Part shown: positions 26,903 through 35,378 of the stretch, piece by piece
How positions within the stretch are numbered: the stretch's first letter is position 1
Layout: each line of letters starts with the position of its first letter
The notes under the pieces: generated by a model
What the model saw: only the letters and a program-made list of their open reading frames with translations
Told to the model about the DNA's origin: nothing
The model's database searches: none
DNA from: Pseudomonas putida
GTDB lineage: Bacteria > Pseudomonadota > Gammaproteobacteria > Pseudomonadales > Pseudomonadaceae
Length of the DNA: 64,000 nt
Direction: 5' to 3'
Assembly: GCF_001941965.1 (NCBI RefSeq)
Contig: NZ_MKZO01000075.1
Coordinates: 62,001 to 126,000 of the forward strand
Position numbers and translations under genes: made by a program

Positions 26903-27462
26903 TGAGTGATGAAATCCAGGCTGAAGGTGAAGACCTGCCGCACCTGCTGCTGGTCGACGACGACGCGACCTTTACCCGGGTGATGGCCCGCGCCATGGTT
27001 CGCCGCGGCTTCCGTGTCAGCACCGCGAGTTCGGCGGAGGAGGGGCTGGTCCTGGCCCAGCAGGATATTCCGGACTACGCCACGCTGGACCTGAAGATGG
27101 AAGGCGACTCCGGCCTGGTGCTGCTGCCCAAGCTGCTGGAGCTGGACCCGGAAATGAAGGTGGTGATCCTCACCGGCTACTCCAGCATCGCCACGGCGGT
27201 GGAGGCCATCAAGCGCGGCGCCTGCAACTACCTGTGTAAGCCGGCGGATGCCGACGATGTGCTGGCGGCGCTGGCCTCGCAGCATGGCGACCTGGATAGC
27301 CTGGTGCCGGAAAACCCGATGTCGGTGGACCGTTTGCAATGGGAGCACATCCAGCGCGTGCTGAGCGAGCACGAGGGCAATATCTCCGCCACGGCCCGGG
27401 CCCTGGGCATGCACCGGCGGACGTTGCAGCGCAAGTTGCAGAAGCGGCCCGTTCGGCGCTGA
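26902..27462 (+). CDS. roxR: Response regulator RoxR (RegA/PrrA family)
   Basis: DNA-binding response regulator of 186 residues. Start ATG 26902 with GAGGAGA upstream, sharing its A with the roxS stop. Seen: receiver domain with acidic pocket LLVDDD (residues ~16-21) and phosphoacceptor Asp63 in ATLDLKM, the conserved TGYSS block and KPAD lysine, a short proline-bearing linker, then a Fis-type helix-turn-helix ISATARALGMHRRTLQRKLQKRP at the C-terminus. Asp63 is the same number as in RegA. Works with RoxS. Confidence 0.94.
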   Translation: MSDEIQAEGEDLPHLLLVDDDATFTRVMARAMVRRGFRVSTASSAEEGLVLAQQDIPDYATLDLKMEGDSGLVLLPKLLELDPEMKVVILTGYSSIATAVEAIKRGACNYLCKPADADDVLAALASQHGDLDSLVPENPMSVDRLQWEHIQRVLSEHEGNISATARALGMHRRTLQRKLQKRPVRR

Positions 27463-27476
27463 GTTCTTTATTGCCC

Positions 27477-27551
27477 TTGAGGGCCTCATCGCTGGCAAGC
27501 CAGCTCCCACAAGTCCTGTGGGAGCTGGCTTGCCAGCGATGAGGCCCTCAA
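27477..27551. repeat. Perfect 35-bp REP palindrome (family A)
   Basis: Arms 27477-27511 and 27517-27551 are exact reverse complements over 35 bases, with loop AGTCC. It begins TTGAGGGCCTCATCGCTGGC. This is the cleanest copy of family A in the window and follows roxR by 14 nt, so it probably ends the roxSR transcript. Confidence 0.92.
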
Positions 27552-27653
27552 AATCGCCGAAATTCTGGCATTTCATCCACAAACCCCCATCCCTGAGCCC
27601 TGCACTGGCGTATCATTAGCCCCCTAACGACAGGCCCACGGAAATCCCCCCGC

Positions 27654-28595
27654 ATGCTCGCCCTTTTCATCCAGACCCTGAACATCACGGCACCGGTCTT
27701 CGCGATGCTGTTCATGGGCGTGCTGCTGCGTCGCATCGATGCGATCAACGACAACTTCATCCAGGTCGCCTCGTCGCTGGTCTTCAACGTGTGCATGCCG
27801 TCGCTGCTGTTCCTCGGCATCTACCACGCCGACCTCGACGCCGCCGTCAAACCGAGCCTGCTGCTGTACTTCATCGCCGCCACCTTCGGCAGTTTCGCCT
27901 TGGCCTGGCTGATTGCCATCTGGCGCTGCCCCAAGGAAGATCGCGGCATCTATACCCAGGGCGCGTTTCGCGGCAACAACGGGGTGATCGGCCTGGCGCT
28001 GGCGGCCAGCATGTACGGCGACTACGGTATTTCCCTCGGCGCGATCCTCGCCGGGCTGGTGATCCTGCTCTACAACTCGCTGTCGGTGGTGGTGCTGGCG
28101 GTGTACAGCCCGAGCCTGAAGTCGGACCCATGGAGCATCTTCAAGAGCATCCTGCGCAACCCGCTGATCATCAGCGTGCTGCTGGCAACGCCACTGGCCT
28201 ACGCCAAGGTGGCGCTGCCGAACTGGATGCTCACCTCCGCCGACTACATCGCGCAGATGACCTTGCCGCTGGCGCTGATCTGCATCGGCGGCACCCTGTC
28301 GCTGGCGTCGTTGCGCGCCAGTGGACGGATGGCGGTGAGTGCGAGCCTGGTGAAGATGGTCTGGCTGCCGCTGATCTTCACCTTCGGCGGCTGGCTATGC
28401 GGCTTTCGCGGGGCGGAACTGGGCATCCTGTTCCTTTATATTGGCAGCCCGACGGCTGCGGCCAGCTACGTAATGGCCCGCTCGTCCAACGGCAACCATG
28501 AACTGGCGGCATCGATCATCGTGATCACGACCCTTGCCGCCGCTGTGACAACCAATATCGGAATATTCCTATTGCAGTGGGGCGGGTGGATCTAG
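27654..28595 (+). CDS. AEC-family (auxin efflux carrier-like) permease
   Basis: Inner-membrane transporter of 313 residues. Seen: about ten hydrophobic segments in two halves, the first beginning LFIQTLNITAPVFAMLFMGVLLRRI, with NVCMPSLLF and the half-helix region FRGNNGVIGLALAASMYGD, and C-terminal GSPTAAASYVMARSSNGNHELAASIIVITTLAA, both conserved features of the AEC (BART superfamily) fold. Bacterial members such as MdcF and YfdV carry malonate, malate or related acids; the substrate here is not evident. Same direction as, and 54 nt before, an amino acid permease gene. Confidence 0.85.
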   Translation: MLALFIQTLNITAPVFAMLFMGVLLRRIDAINDNFIQVASSLVFNVCMPSLLFLGIYHADLDAAVKPSLLLYFIAATFGSFALAWLIAIWRCPKEDRGIYTQGAFRGNNGVIGLALAASMYGDYGISLGAILAGLVILLYNSLSVVVLAVYSPSLKSDPWSIFKSILRNPLIISVLLATPLAYAKVALPNWMLTSADYIAQMTLPLALICIGGTLSLASLRASGRMAVSASLVKMVWLPLIFTFGGWLCGFRGAELGILFLYIGSPTAAASYVMARSSNGNHELAASIIVITTLAAAVTTNIGIFLLQWGGWI

Positions 28596-28649
28596 ATCCT
28601 TCGCGCAAAAAACAACTCCAACACTGCCTCTCACGTCCGAGGACACTTC

Positions 28650-30005
28650 ATGCAAGACCAGATCACGCCCGAGCGTTTGCATCGCGGCCTGAAAAATCGC
28701 CATATCCAGTTGATCGCCCTGGGCGGGGCGATCGGCACCGGGCTGTTCCTGGGTATCGCCCAGACCATCCAGATGGCCGGCACCTCGGTGCTGCTGGGCT
28801 ACGCCATCGCCGGCCTAATCGCCTTCTTCATCATGCGCCAGCTCGGCGAGATGGTGGTGGAAGAGCCGGTCTCCGGGACCTTCAGCCACTTCGCCCACAG
28901 CTACTGGGGGCCGTTCGCCGGCTTCATGTCGGGCTGGAACTACTGGGTGCTGTACGTGCTGGTGGGCATGGCCGAGCTGACCGCCGTCGGCGTCTACATC
29001 CAGTACTGGTGGCCGGGCGTTCCGACCTGGGTCACGGCGGCGGTGTTCTTCGTCATCATCAACCTGATGAACGTCAGCCAGGTGAAGGTCTTCGGCGAGA
29101 TGGAGTTCTGGTTCGCCCTGATCAAGGTGGTGGCCATCCTCGGCATGATCGGCTTCGGCGGTTATCTGCTGTTCAGCGGCAATGGCGGCCCGGACGCCAG
29201 CGTCGCCAACCTGTGGCAGCACGGTGGCTTCTTCCCCCATGGCGCCACCGGCCTGATGATGGCCATGGCGGTGATCATGTTCTCCTTCGGCGGCCTGGAA
29301 CTGGTGGGTATCACCGCAGCTGAAGCCGATAACCCGCGCCACAGCATCCCGCGTGCTACCAACCAGGTGATCTACCGCATCCTGCTGTTCTATGTGGGTG
29401 CCCTGGCCGTACTCCTGGCGCTGTACCCGTGGCAGAAAGTGGTCGATGGCGGCAGCCCGTTCGTGATGATCTTCCACGACCTCAACGCCAACGCCGTGGC
29501 CACGGTGCTCAACCTGGTGGTCCTGACCGCTGCGCTGTCGGTCTACAACAGCTGCGTGTACTGCAACAGCCGCATGCTGTTCGGCCTGGCGACCCAGGGC
29601 GATGCGCCAAAGTCGCTGCTCAAGGTCAATGACAAGGGCGTGCCACTGGTAGCACTGGGCATTTCCGCGCTGGCTACCGGGCTGTGCGTGGTCATCAACT
29701 ACTTCATGCCACGCGAGGCCTTCGGCTTCCTGATGGCGCTGGTGGTCGCGTCGCTGGTGATCAACTGGGGCATCATCAGCATCACCCACCTGAAATTCCG
29801 CAAGGCCAAGGCGGCGCAGAAGCACGAGACCTTCTACAAGAGCCTCGGCTACCCAATGACCAACTACCTGTGCCTGGCCTTCCTCGCCTTTATCCTGGTG
29901 GTCATGGCGATGACCGAAGGCACGCGCATCTCGGTCGGGCTGATTCCGGTCTGGCTGCTGGTGTTGTGGATTGCCTACAAACTGACCAAGGGTCGTCGCG
30001 CCTAA
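28650..30005 (+). CDS. Amino acid permease, AAT family (AroP/ProY-like)
   Basis: Proton-coupled amino acid importer of 451 residues with about twelve transmembrane helices. Seen: LKNRHIQLIALGGAIGTGLFLG at the N-terminus, the APC-superfamily unwound TM1 motif GGAIGTGLF, RQLGEMVVEEPVSGTFSHFA, VIMFSFGGLELVGITAAEADNPRHSIPRATNQVIYRI in TM6 and the following loop, and YNSCVYCNSRMLFGLA in TM8. These identify the AAT group (AroP, ProY, CycA, LysP). The specific amino acid cannot be fixed by eye. RBS GAGGA is visible before the ATG. Confidence 0.88.
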   Translation: MQDQITPERLHRGLKNRHIQLIALGGAIGTGLFLGIAQTIQMAGTSVLLGYAIAGLIAFFIMRQLGEMVVEEPVSGTFSHFAHSYWGPFAGFMSGWNYWVLYVLVGMAELTAVGVYIQYWWPGVPTWVTAAVFFVIINLMNVSQVKVFGEMEFWFALIKVVAILGMIGFGGYLLFSGNGGPDASVANLWQHGGFFPHGATGLMMAMAVIMFSFGGLELVGITAAEADNPRHSIPRATNQVIYRILLFYVGALAVLLALYPWQKVVDGGSPFVMIFHDLNANAVATVLNLVVLTAALSVYNSCVYCNSRMLFGLATQGDAPKSLLKVNDKGVPLVALGISALATGLCVVINYFMPREAFGFLMALVVASLVINWGIISITHLKFRKAKAAQKHETFYKSLGYPMTNYLCLAFLAFILVVMAMTEGTRISVGLIPVWLLVLWIAYKLTKGRRA

Positions 30006-30036
30006 GGCCTGACGACCCGTTCCGGGAAGTGCTCGA

Positions 30037-30414
30037 TCAGTCCTGTTGCCAGGCGTCGATCACTTCCTGGGCCGCGCGGAACGCATCGATCGCCGCCGGT
30101 ACGCCCGCATAGACTGCGCAATGCAGCAGGGCTTCGCGAATCTCTTCCACGCTACAGCCATTGTTCAGTGCGCCACGCACGTGGCCCTTGAGTTCCTGCG
30201 GGCATTTCAGCGCGGTCAGGGCGGCGAGGGTGATCAGGCTGCGGGTCTTCAGCGGCAGGCCTTCGCGGCTCCAGACGCTGCCCCAGGCATGCTCGTTGAC
30301 GAACGCCTGCAATGGCGCGGTGAATTCGGTGGCATTGCCCAGCGCGCGATCGACGAACACATCGCCCATGACCTGGCGGCGAACCTGCTCGCCGGTTTTC
30401 TTCGTCTCACCCAT
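30037..30414 (-). CDS. Carboxymuconolactone decarboxylase (CMD/AhpD)-family protein
   Basis: Small helical protein of 125 residues. Seen: GETKKTGEQVRRQVMGDVFVDRAL, WGSVWSREGLPLKTRSLITLAALTAL, and LKGHVRGALNNGCSVEEIREALLHCAVYAGVPAAIDAF, a full PcaC-like match with the conserved HVRGALNNG and HCAVYAG segments. PcaC decarboxylates 4-carboxymuconolactone in the protocatechuate pathway, but no pca gene is nearby. It lacks a CXXC pair, so an AhpD-type peroxidase role is unlikely. Probably a paralogue acting on an unknown lactone or similar compound. Confidence 0.8.
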   Translation of the reverse strand: MGETKKTGEQVRRQVMGDVFVDRALGNATEFTAPLQAFVNEHAWGSVWSREGLPLKTRSLITLAALTALKCPQELKGHVRGALNNGCSVEEIREALLHCAVYAGVPAAIDAFRAAQEVIDAWQQD

Positions 30415-30424
30415 GTTGTTTTCC

Positions 30425-31510
30425 TTAGTGTTGGCGGCGCCAGGCGCGGGCTGTGGTGTAAGTCAGCAATACCGCGAGCACTGGCAGAACATAGAACAGC
30501 ATCAACTGCTCCAGACGATTGGCCAGCGGCATGCCGGTGGTGAAGGCCACCACGTGCAGGCCGTAGGCCAGATACAGGCAGAGGAACACCAGGCCCTCGG
30601 CGCGGGTGACCCGGTAGCCGGAATAGAACACCGGCAGGGTCAGCACGGCGACGCCGAGCATTACCGGCAGGTCGAAGTCCAGGGCATTGGGCGAGATAGA
30701 CAGCGGCTCGGGTGCCAGCACGGCGGTCAGGCCGAGCACTGCCAGCAGGTTGAACAGGTTGCTGCCGATCACGTTGCCCACGGCGATTTCCCGTTCGCCG
30801 CGAATCGCTGCGATCAGCGAGGTGGCCAGTTCCGGCAGCGAGGTGCACACGGCGACCACGGTCAGGCCGATTACCCGTTCCGACAGGCCCAGGTCAGTCG
30901 CCACTTCCACGGCGGCTTCCAGCAGCAGGTGCCCGGCCAGGCTGAGCAGGCCGAGGCCGAGCAGCATCAGCAGCAGGCTGCCGAACCAGAAGCCGATGCC
31001 CCGGTCGACCCGCGGGTTGGGTGCCGGGTAAGTGCGAGCGTAATGCCGCGACTGATGCCAGAGCATGGCGAGGTACGCCACCAGGCCGGCCAGCAGCAGC
31101 GCGCCCTCCCAGCGCCCGATGAACTCGTTCAGGGCCAGCAGGTAGACCAGCAGGCTGGCGCCGATCATCAGCGGGATATCCAGGCGCACCAGTTGGCGCG
31201 AGACCCGCAGCGGGATGATCAGCGCGGCGAGGCCGAGGATCACCAGGACATTGAAGATATTGCTGCCGATCACGCTGCCCAGCGCTACGTCCGGCGCGCC
31301 AGTGTAGGCGGCCTGCAGGCTGACGGTCAGTTGCGGCGCGCTGCTGCCGAAGGCCACCAGGCTCAGGCCGATGATCAGCGGGCGCACGTGCAGGCTGGCG
31401 GCGATGCGCAGGGCGGCACGCACCAGCAGCTCGGCGCCGAGAATCAGGAGGATCAGGCCGCTGGCCAGTTGCAGCAGGCTGAAGGTGGGTAAAGCGGCCA
31501 GGTTGAAAAT
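30425..31510 (-). CDS. Calcium/sodium:proton (cation) antiporter, YrbG/CaxA family; probable ATT start
   Basis: Inner-membrane exchanger of about 361 residues. Seen: two inverted five-helix halves carrying the alpha repeats, GLSLVAFGSSAPQLTVSLQA and GLTVVAVCTSLPELATSLIA, each followed by GSVIGSNIFN or GNVIGSNLFN, diagnostic of this family. The first GTG in frame (31423) falls in the middle of helix 1; coding sequence clearly continues upstream (LQLASGLILLILGAELLV). The only position with a good ribosome site is an ATT at 31510, 7 nt after GGGAG, giving IFNLAALPTF as N-terminus. Automated annotation may pick a shorter or different start. In E. coli yrbG adjoins kdsD; here it is about 28 kb away. 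Confidence 0.85.
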   Translation of the reverse strand: MFNLAALPTFSLLQLASGLILLILGAELLVRAALRIAASLHVRPLIIGLSLVAFGSSAPQLTVSLQAAYTGAPDVALGSVIGSNIFNVLVILGLAALIIPLRVSRQLVRLDIPLMIGASLLVYLLALNEFIGRWEGALLLAGLVAYLAMLWHQSRHYARTYPAPNPRVDRGIGFWFGSLLLMLLGLGLLSLAGHLLLEAAVEVATDLGLSERVIGLTVVAVCTSLPELATSLIAAIRGEREIAVGNVIGSNLFNLLAVLGLTAVLAPEPLSISPNALDFDLPVMLGVAVLTLPVFYSGYRVTRAEGLVFLCLYLAYGLHVVAFTTGMPLANRLEQLMLFYVLPVLAVLLTYTTARAWRRQH

Positions 31511-31533
31511 GGTCGTGCTCCCGTAGAACAGAA

Positions 31534-31905
31534 TCAGTCGCTCAGGCTTTGTACCCGGACTCGCGCCGTTCCGCTACGGATCATGTCCAGTTGCTGGGCG
31601 GCGGCTTTGGAAAGGTCGATCAGACGGCCACGGGTATGGGGGCCGCGATCGTTGATGCGGACCACCACGCTGCGGTCGTTTTTCAGGTTGGTCACCATGA
31701 CCCGGGTGCCGAAGGGCAGGGTACGGTGGGCGGCGGTCAGGCCATGCTGGTTGAACGGCTCGCCGCTGGCGGTGCGTTTGCCGTGATGGCGGGAACCATA
31801 GAAAGAAGCGGTGCCGGTTTCATCGTAGCCGCGGGGGTCGATGTCGTGGCTGGCACAGCCGGCAAGGAAGGTGAACAGCGCCAGGGCGCTTAGGGGACGC
31901 CACAT
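31534..31905 (-). CDS. Short RlpA-like lipoprotein (septal ring lytic transglycosylase domain)
   Basis: Lipoprotein of 123 residues. Seen: signal peptide with lipobox FLAGC (Cys16), then a double-psi beta-barrel: ETGTASFYGSRHHGKRTASGEPFNQHGLTAAHRTLPFGTRVMVTN and VVVRINDRGPHTRGRLIDLSKAAAQQLDM. These carry the ASFYG, AAHRTLPFGT, and NDRGP motifs of RlpA, which cleaves glycan strands without stem peptides. The protein lacks the SPOR domain of the main RlpA and is about one third the length, so it is a minimal paralogue. It lies 23 nt upstream of the cation exchanger in the same direction. Confidence 0.85.
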   Translation of the reverse strand: MWRPLSALALFTFLAGCASHDIDPRGYDETGTASFYGSRHHGKRTASGEPFNQHGLTAAHRTLPFGTRVMVTNLKNDRSVVVRINDRGPHTRGRLIDLSKAAAQQLDMIRSGTARVRVQSLSD

Positions 31906-31938
31906 TGATCAGGATGCTCCATTGGAGTTGGGCTATCC

Positions 31939-32053
31939 CCTGTAGGAGCGTGGCTTGCCCGCGAAGGACCGCGTAGCGGTCCCAGAATAGTGGCAGCCAT
32001 AAGATTCTGGGACCGCTGCGCGGTCCTTCGCGGGCAAGCCACGCTCCTACAGG
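31939..32053. repeat. Large inverted pair of REP elements (family B)
   Basis: Arms 31939-31988 and 32004-32053 are complementary over about 50 bases with a single mismatch, around a 15-nt loop. Each arm begins CCTGTAGGAGCGTGGCTTGC and itself contains a GGACCGC-GCGGTCC hairpin. It lies between the RlpA-like gene and the end of gatB. A related copy is at 52672-52848. Confidence 0.88.
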
Positions 32054-32067
32054 AAGAAGCGCAGCGA

Positions 32068-33513
32068 TCAGCCTTCGAGCTTGCTCTTGAGCAGTTGGTT
32101 CACCTGTTGCGGGTTCGCCTTGCCCTTCGAGGCCTTCATCGCCTGGCCGACGAAGAAGCCGAACATCTTGCCGCGCTTGGCTTCGTCCGCCGCACGGTAC
32201 TGTTCGACCTGCTCGGCGTTGGCCGCGAGCATTTCATCCAGCACCTTCTCGATCGCGCCGCTGTCGGTCACCTGCTTCAGGCCGCGGGCCTCGATGATCT
32301 GGTCGGCATCACCTTCACCCGCCGCCATCGCTTCGAACACGGTCTTGGCGATCTTGCCGCTGATGGTGTTGTCACGAATGCGCAGCAACATGCCGCCCAG
32401 TTGCTCGGCAGTCACCGGCGCCTGGTCGATCTCGACACCCAGCTTGTTCAGCAGGCTGCCCAGCTCCACCATGACCCAGTTGGCCGCCAGCTTGGCGTCG
32501 CCGCCGATGGCCGCGACCTTCTCGAAGTACTCCGCCTGCTCGCGGCTGGACGCCAGCACGTTGGCGTCGTAGGCCGACAGGCCGTACTGGCTCTGGAAGC
32601 GCTCGACCTTCTGTGGCGGCAGCTCCGGCAGGGTGGTGCGCAGGTCGTCGAGGTAGGCCGACTCGATCACCACCGGCAGCAGGTCCGGATCGGGGAAGTA
32701 ACGGTAGTCGTTGGCTTCCTCCTTGCTGCGCATGGAGCGGGTTTCGTCCTTGTTCGGGTCGTACAGGCGGGTTTCCTGGATGACCTTGCCGCCGTCCTCG
32801 ATCAGCTCGATCTGGCGCTGTACTTCGCTGTTGATCGCGCGCTCGATGAAGCGGAACGAGTTGACGTTCTTGATCTCGCAGCGGGTGCCGAACTCGACCT
32901 GGCCCTTCGGCCGGATCGATACGTTGCAGTCGCAACGCAGCGAACCTTCGGCCATGTTGCCGTCGCAGATGCCGAGGTAGCGCACCAGGGCGTGGATCGC
33001 CTTGACGTAGGCCACGGCTTCCTTGGCGCTGCGCATTTCCGGCTCGGACACGATTTCCAGCAGCGGGGTGCCGGCACGGTTCAGGTCGATCCCGGAAGAA
33101 CCGGCGAAATCTTCGTGCAGGCTCTTGCCGGCGTCTTCTTCCAGGTGCGCACGGGTGATGCCGATGCGCTTGACGGTGCCGTCTTCAAGGGCGATGTCCA
33201 GGTGGCCCTTGCCGACAATCGGCAGCTCCATCTGGCTGATCTGGTAGCCCTTGGGCAGGTCCGGGTAGAAGTAGTTCTTGCGGGCGAACACGTTGTGCTG
33301 GCCGATCTCGGCGTCGATCGCCAGGCCGAACATGCAGGCCATGCGCACCGCTTCCTGGTTCAGCACCGGCAGCACGCCGGGCATGCCCAGGTCGATCAGG
33401 CTGGCCTGGGTGTTCGGCTCGGAACCGAAGGTGGTGGCGCTGCCGGAGAAAATCTTCGACTGGGTGGCGAGCTGGGTATGGATCTCCAGCCCGATGACAA
33501 CTTCCCATTGCAT
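32068..33513 (-). CDS. gatB: Asp-tRNA(Asn)/Glu-tRNA(Gln) amidotransferase subunit B
   Basis: tRNA-binding kinase subunit of the GatCAB complex, 481 residues, full length. Seen: MQWEVVIGLEIHTQLATQSKIFSG at the start, the GatB signature LRCDCNVSIRP region, RSMRSKEEANDYRYFPDPDLLP, and a C-terminal YqeY-like tail domain (GKMFGFFVGQAMKASKGKANPQQVNQLLKSKL). It phosphorylates misacylated Asp- or Glu-tRNA before amidation. Third gene of the gatCAB operon, 11 nt after gatA. Confidence 0.97.
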   Translation of the reverse strand: MQWEVVIGLEIHTQLATQSKIFSGSATTFGSEPNTQASLIDLGMPGVLPVLNQEAVRMACMFGLAIDAEIGQHNVFARKNYFYPDLPKGYQISQMELPIVGKGHLDIALEDGTVKRIGITRAHLEEDAGKSLHEDFAGSSGIDLNRAGTPLLEIVSEPEMRSAKEAVAYVKAIHALVRYLGICDGNMAEGSLRCDCNVSIRPKGQVEFGTRCEIKNVNSFRFIERAINSEVQRQIELIEDGGKVIQETRLYDPNKDETRSMRSKEEANDYRYFPDPDLLPVVIESAYLDDLRTTLPELPPQKVERFQSQYGLSAYDANVLASSREQAEYFEKVAAIGGDAKLAANWVMVELGSLLNKLGVEIDQAPVTAEQLGGMLLRIRDNTISGKIAKTVFEAMAAGEGDADQIIEARGLKQVTDSGAIEKVLDEMLAANAEQVEQYRAADEAKRGKMFGFFVGQAMKASKGKANPQQVNQLLKSKLEG

Positions 33514-33524
33514 GTGTCTGCTCC

Positions 33525-34976
33525 TCAGAAGCCGTTGGGTGCGCGGGTGTGCCAGTCAGTCACTTGCTGATACTGGTGCGCGACGTTGAGCAGGCGGCCT
33601 TCCTGGAAATACGGGGCCAGGAGCTGCACGCCCACCGGCAGGCCATCGACGAAGCCGGCCGGCATCGACAGGCCCGGCAGGCCGGCGAGGTTGGCGGTGA
33701 TGGTGTAGACGTCTTCCAGGTACGCGGCGACCGGGTCGGCGTTCTTGGCGCCGATCTTCCAGGCCAGGTTCGGCGTGGTCGGGCCGAGGATCACGTCGAC
33801 GCCTTCGAAGGCAGCCATGAAGTCGTTCTTGATCAGGCGACGGATCTTCTGCGCCTTCAGGTAGTAGGCGTCGTAGTAGCCGGCCGACAGGGCGTAGGTA
33901 CCGACCATGATGCGGCGCTGCACTTCGCTGCCGAAGCCTTCACCGCGGGAACGCTTGTACAGGTCGGTGAGGTCCTTCGGGTTCTCGCAGCGGTAGCCGA
34001 AGCGCACGCCGTCGAAACGCGAGAGGTTGGAGGAGGCCTCGGCCGGGGCGATCACGTAGTACGCAGGAATGGCGTGCTGCATGTTTGGCAGGCTGATTTC
34101 CTTGATCACCGCGCCGAGCTTCTCCAGCTCCTTGACGCTGGCCTGGACCAGGTCGGCGATGCGCGGGTCGAGACCGGCGCCGAAGTATTCCTTCGGCAGG
34201 CCGATGCGCAGGCCCTGCAGCGAGCCGTTGAGGCTGGCGCTGTAGTCCGGGACCGGTTCGTCGATGCTGGTGGAGTCCTTCGGATCGAAGCCGGCCATGC
34301 CTTGCAGGAGCAAGGCGCAGTCTTCGGCGGTGCGGGCCATCGGGCCGCCCTGGTCGAGGCTGGAGGCGTAGGCGATCATGCCCCAGCGCGAAACCCGGCC
34401 GTAGGTCGGTTTCAGGCCGGTCAGGCTGGTCAGCGCGGCCGGCTGGCGGATCGAGCCGCCGGTGTCGGTGCCGGTGGCAGCCGGCAGCAGGCGCGCGGCC
34501 ACGGCCGCGGCGGAACCGCCGGACGAACCGCCTGGCACGTGTTCCAGGTTCCACGGGTTCTTCACCGCGCCGTAGTGGCTGGATTCGTTGGCCGAACCCA
34601 TGGCGAATTCGTCCATGTTGGTCTTGCCCAGGGTCACGGTACCGGCGGCGGCCAGCCTGGCGACCACGGTGGCGTCATAGGGCGCCTTGAACGAGTCGAG
34701 CATCTTCGAGCCGCAGCTGGTGCGCACGTCGAGGGTGCAGAACAGGTCCTTGTGGGCGATCGGCGCGCCGAGCAGGGCGCCGGTCTCGCCGGCTGCGCGG
34801 CGGGCGTCGGCGGCCTGGGCCTGGGCGATGGCCAGGTCGTCGGTGACGCTGATGAAGCTGTTGAGTTGCGGGTCGAGCTGGTGGATGCGCTGCAGCAGCG
34901 CACGGGTCAGCTCTTCGGCGGAAAACGATTTGTCGGCGAGGCCACGGGCGATCTCGGCCAGGGTAAGTTGATGCAT
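33525..34976 (-). CDS. gatA: Asp-tRNA(Asn)/Glu-tRNA(Gln) amidotransferase subunit A
   Basis: Amidase subunit that releases ammonia from glutamine, 483 residues. Seen: amidase-signature elements with catalytic Lys in APIAHKDLF, the glycine/serine block PGGSSGGSAAAVAA, and GTDTGGSIRQPAALTSLTGLKPTYGRVSRWG carrying the cis-Ser/Ser pair. Start ATG at 34976. It follows gatC by 15 nt and precedes gatB, the standard order. Confidence 0.97.
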   Translation of the reverse strand: MHQLTLAEIARGLADKSFSAEELTRALLQRIHQLDPQLNSFISVTDDLAIAQAQAADARRAAGETGALLGAPIAHKDLFCTLDVRTSCGSKMLDSFKAPYDATVVARLAAAGTVTLGKTNMDEFAMGSANESSHYGAVKNPWNLEHVPGGSSGGSAAAVAARLLPAATGTDTGGSIRQPAALTSLTGLKPTYGRVSRWGMIAYASSLDQGGPMARTAEDCALLLQGMAGFDPKDSTSIDEPVPDYSASLNGSLQGLRIGLPKEYFGAGLDPRIADLVQASVKELEKLGAVIKEISLPNMQHAIPAYYVIAPAEASSNLSRFDGVRFGYRCENPKDLTDLYKRSRGEGFGSEVQRRIMVGTYALSAGYYDAYYLKAQKIRRLIKNDFMAAFEGVDVILGPTTPNLAWKIGAKNADPVAAYLEDVYTITANLAGLPGLSMPAGFVDGLPVGVQLLAPYFQEGRLLNVAHQYQQVTDWHTRAPNGF

Positions 34977-34991
34977 GCTGGCGCTATTCCC

Positions 34992-35279
34992 TTACTCGAT
35001 GACTTTCGGAACCAGGTACAGGCCGCTGTCCGTGGACGGCGCGATGGCCTGGTAGCGGTCGCGTTGGTTGCTTTCTGTTACAACGTCGGCGCGCAGGCGC
35101 TGACTGGCTTCCAGAGGGTGGGCCAGAGGCTCGATGCCGTCGGTATCGACCGCCTGCATCTGGTCAACCAGGCCGAGAATGCTGTTGAGGGCATCGGTAG
35201 TGCGTGGAAGATCGGCCTCGTTCAGGCCCAGACGGGCCAGATGGGCGATCTTTTCCACGTCGCAGCGTTCAAGCGCCAT
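34992..35279 (-). CDS. gatC: Asp-tRNA(Asn)/Glu-tRNA(Gln) amidotransferase subunit C
   Basis: Small belt subunit that stabilises GatA-GatB, 95 residues. Seen: MALERCDVEKIAHLARLGL at the N-terminus, the canonical GatC opening, and PLAHPLEASQRLRADVVTE in the middle. AGGAG is well placed before the ATG at 35279. First gene of the operon; divergent from mreB with a 194-base shared control region that contains a 7-bp dyad at 35379-35399. Confidence 0.95.
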   Translation of the reverse strand: MALERCDVEKIAHLARLGLNEADLPRTTDALNSILGLVDQMQAVDTDGIEPLAHPLEASQRLRADVVTESNQRDRYQAIAPSTDSGLYLVPKVIE

Positions 35280-35378
35280 GGGGATCTCCTGGGAAAAAAG
35301 GAATTGTCCGGGATGAGGAACATGCCGGGATACACGCGGTCATAAGGCCCGATCGTGTGCTGGCCTGCTCGGAAAAAC

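Noticed and set aside
27477..27551. REP palindrome as a protein operator for the AEC permease gene
   Set aside because: The same palindrome recurs at several unrelated gene ends, so a gene-specific operator is unlikely.
31421..31423. GTG as start of the cation exchanger
   Set aside because: It would remove the first half of helix 1 and has no ribosome site; coding text continues upstream to the ATT at 31510.
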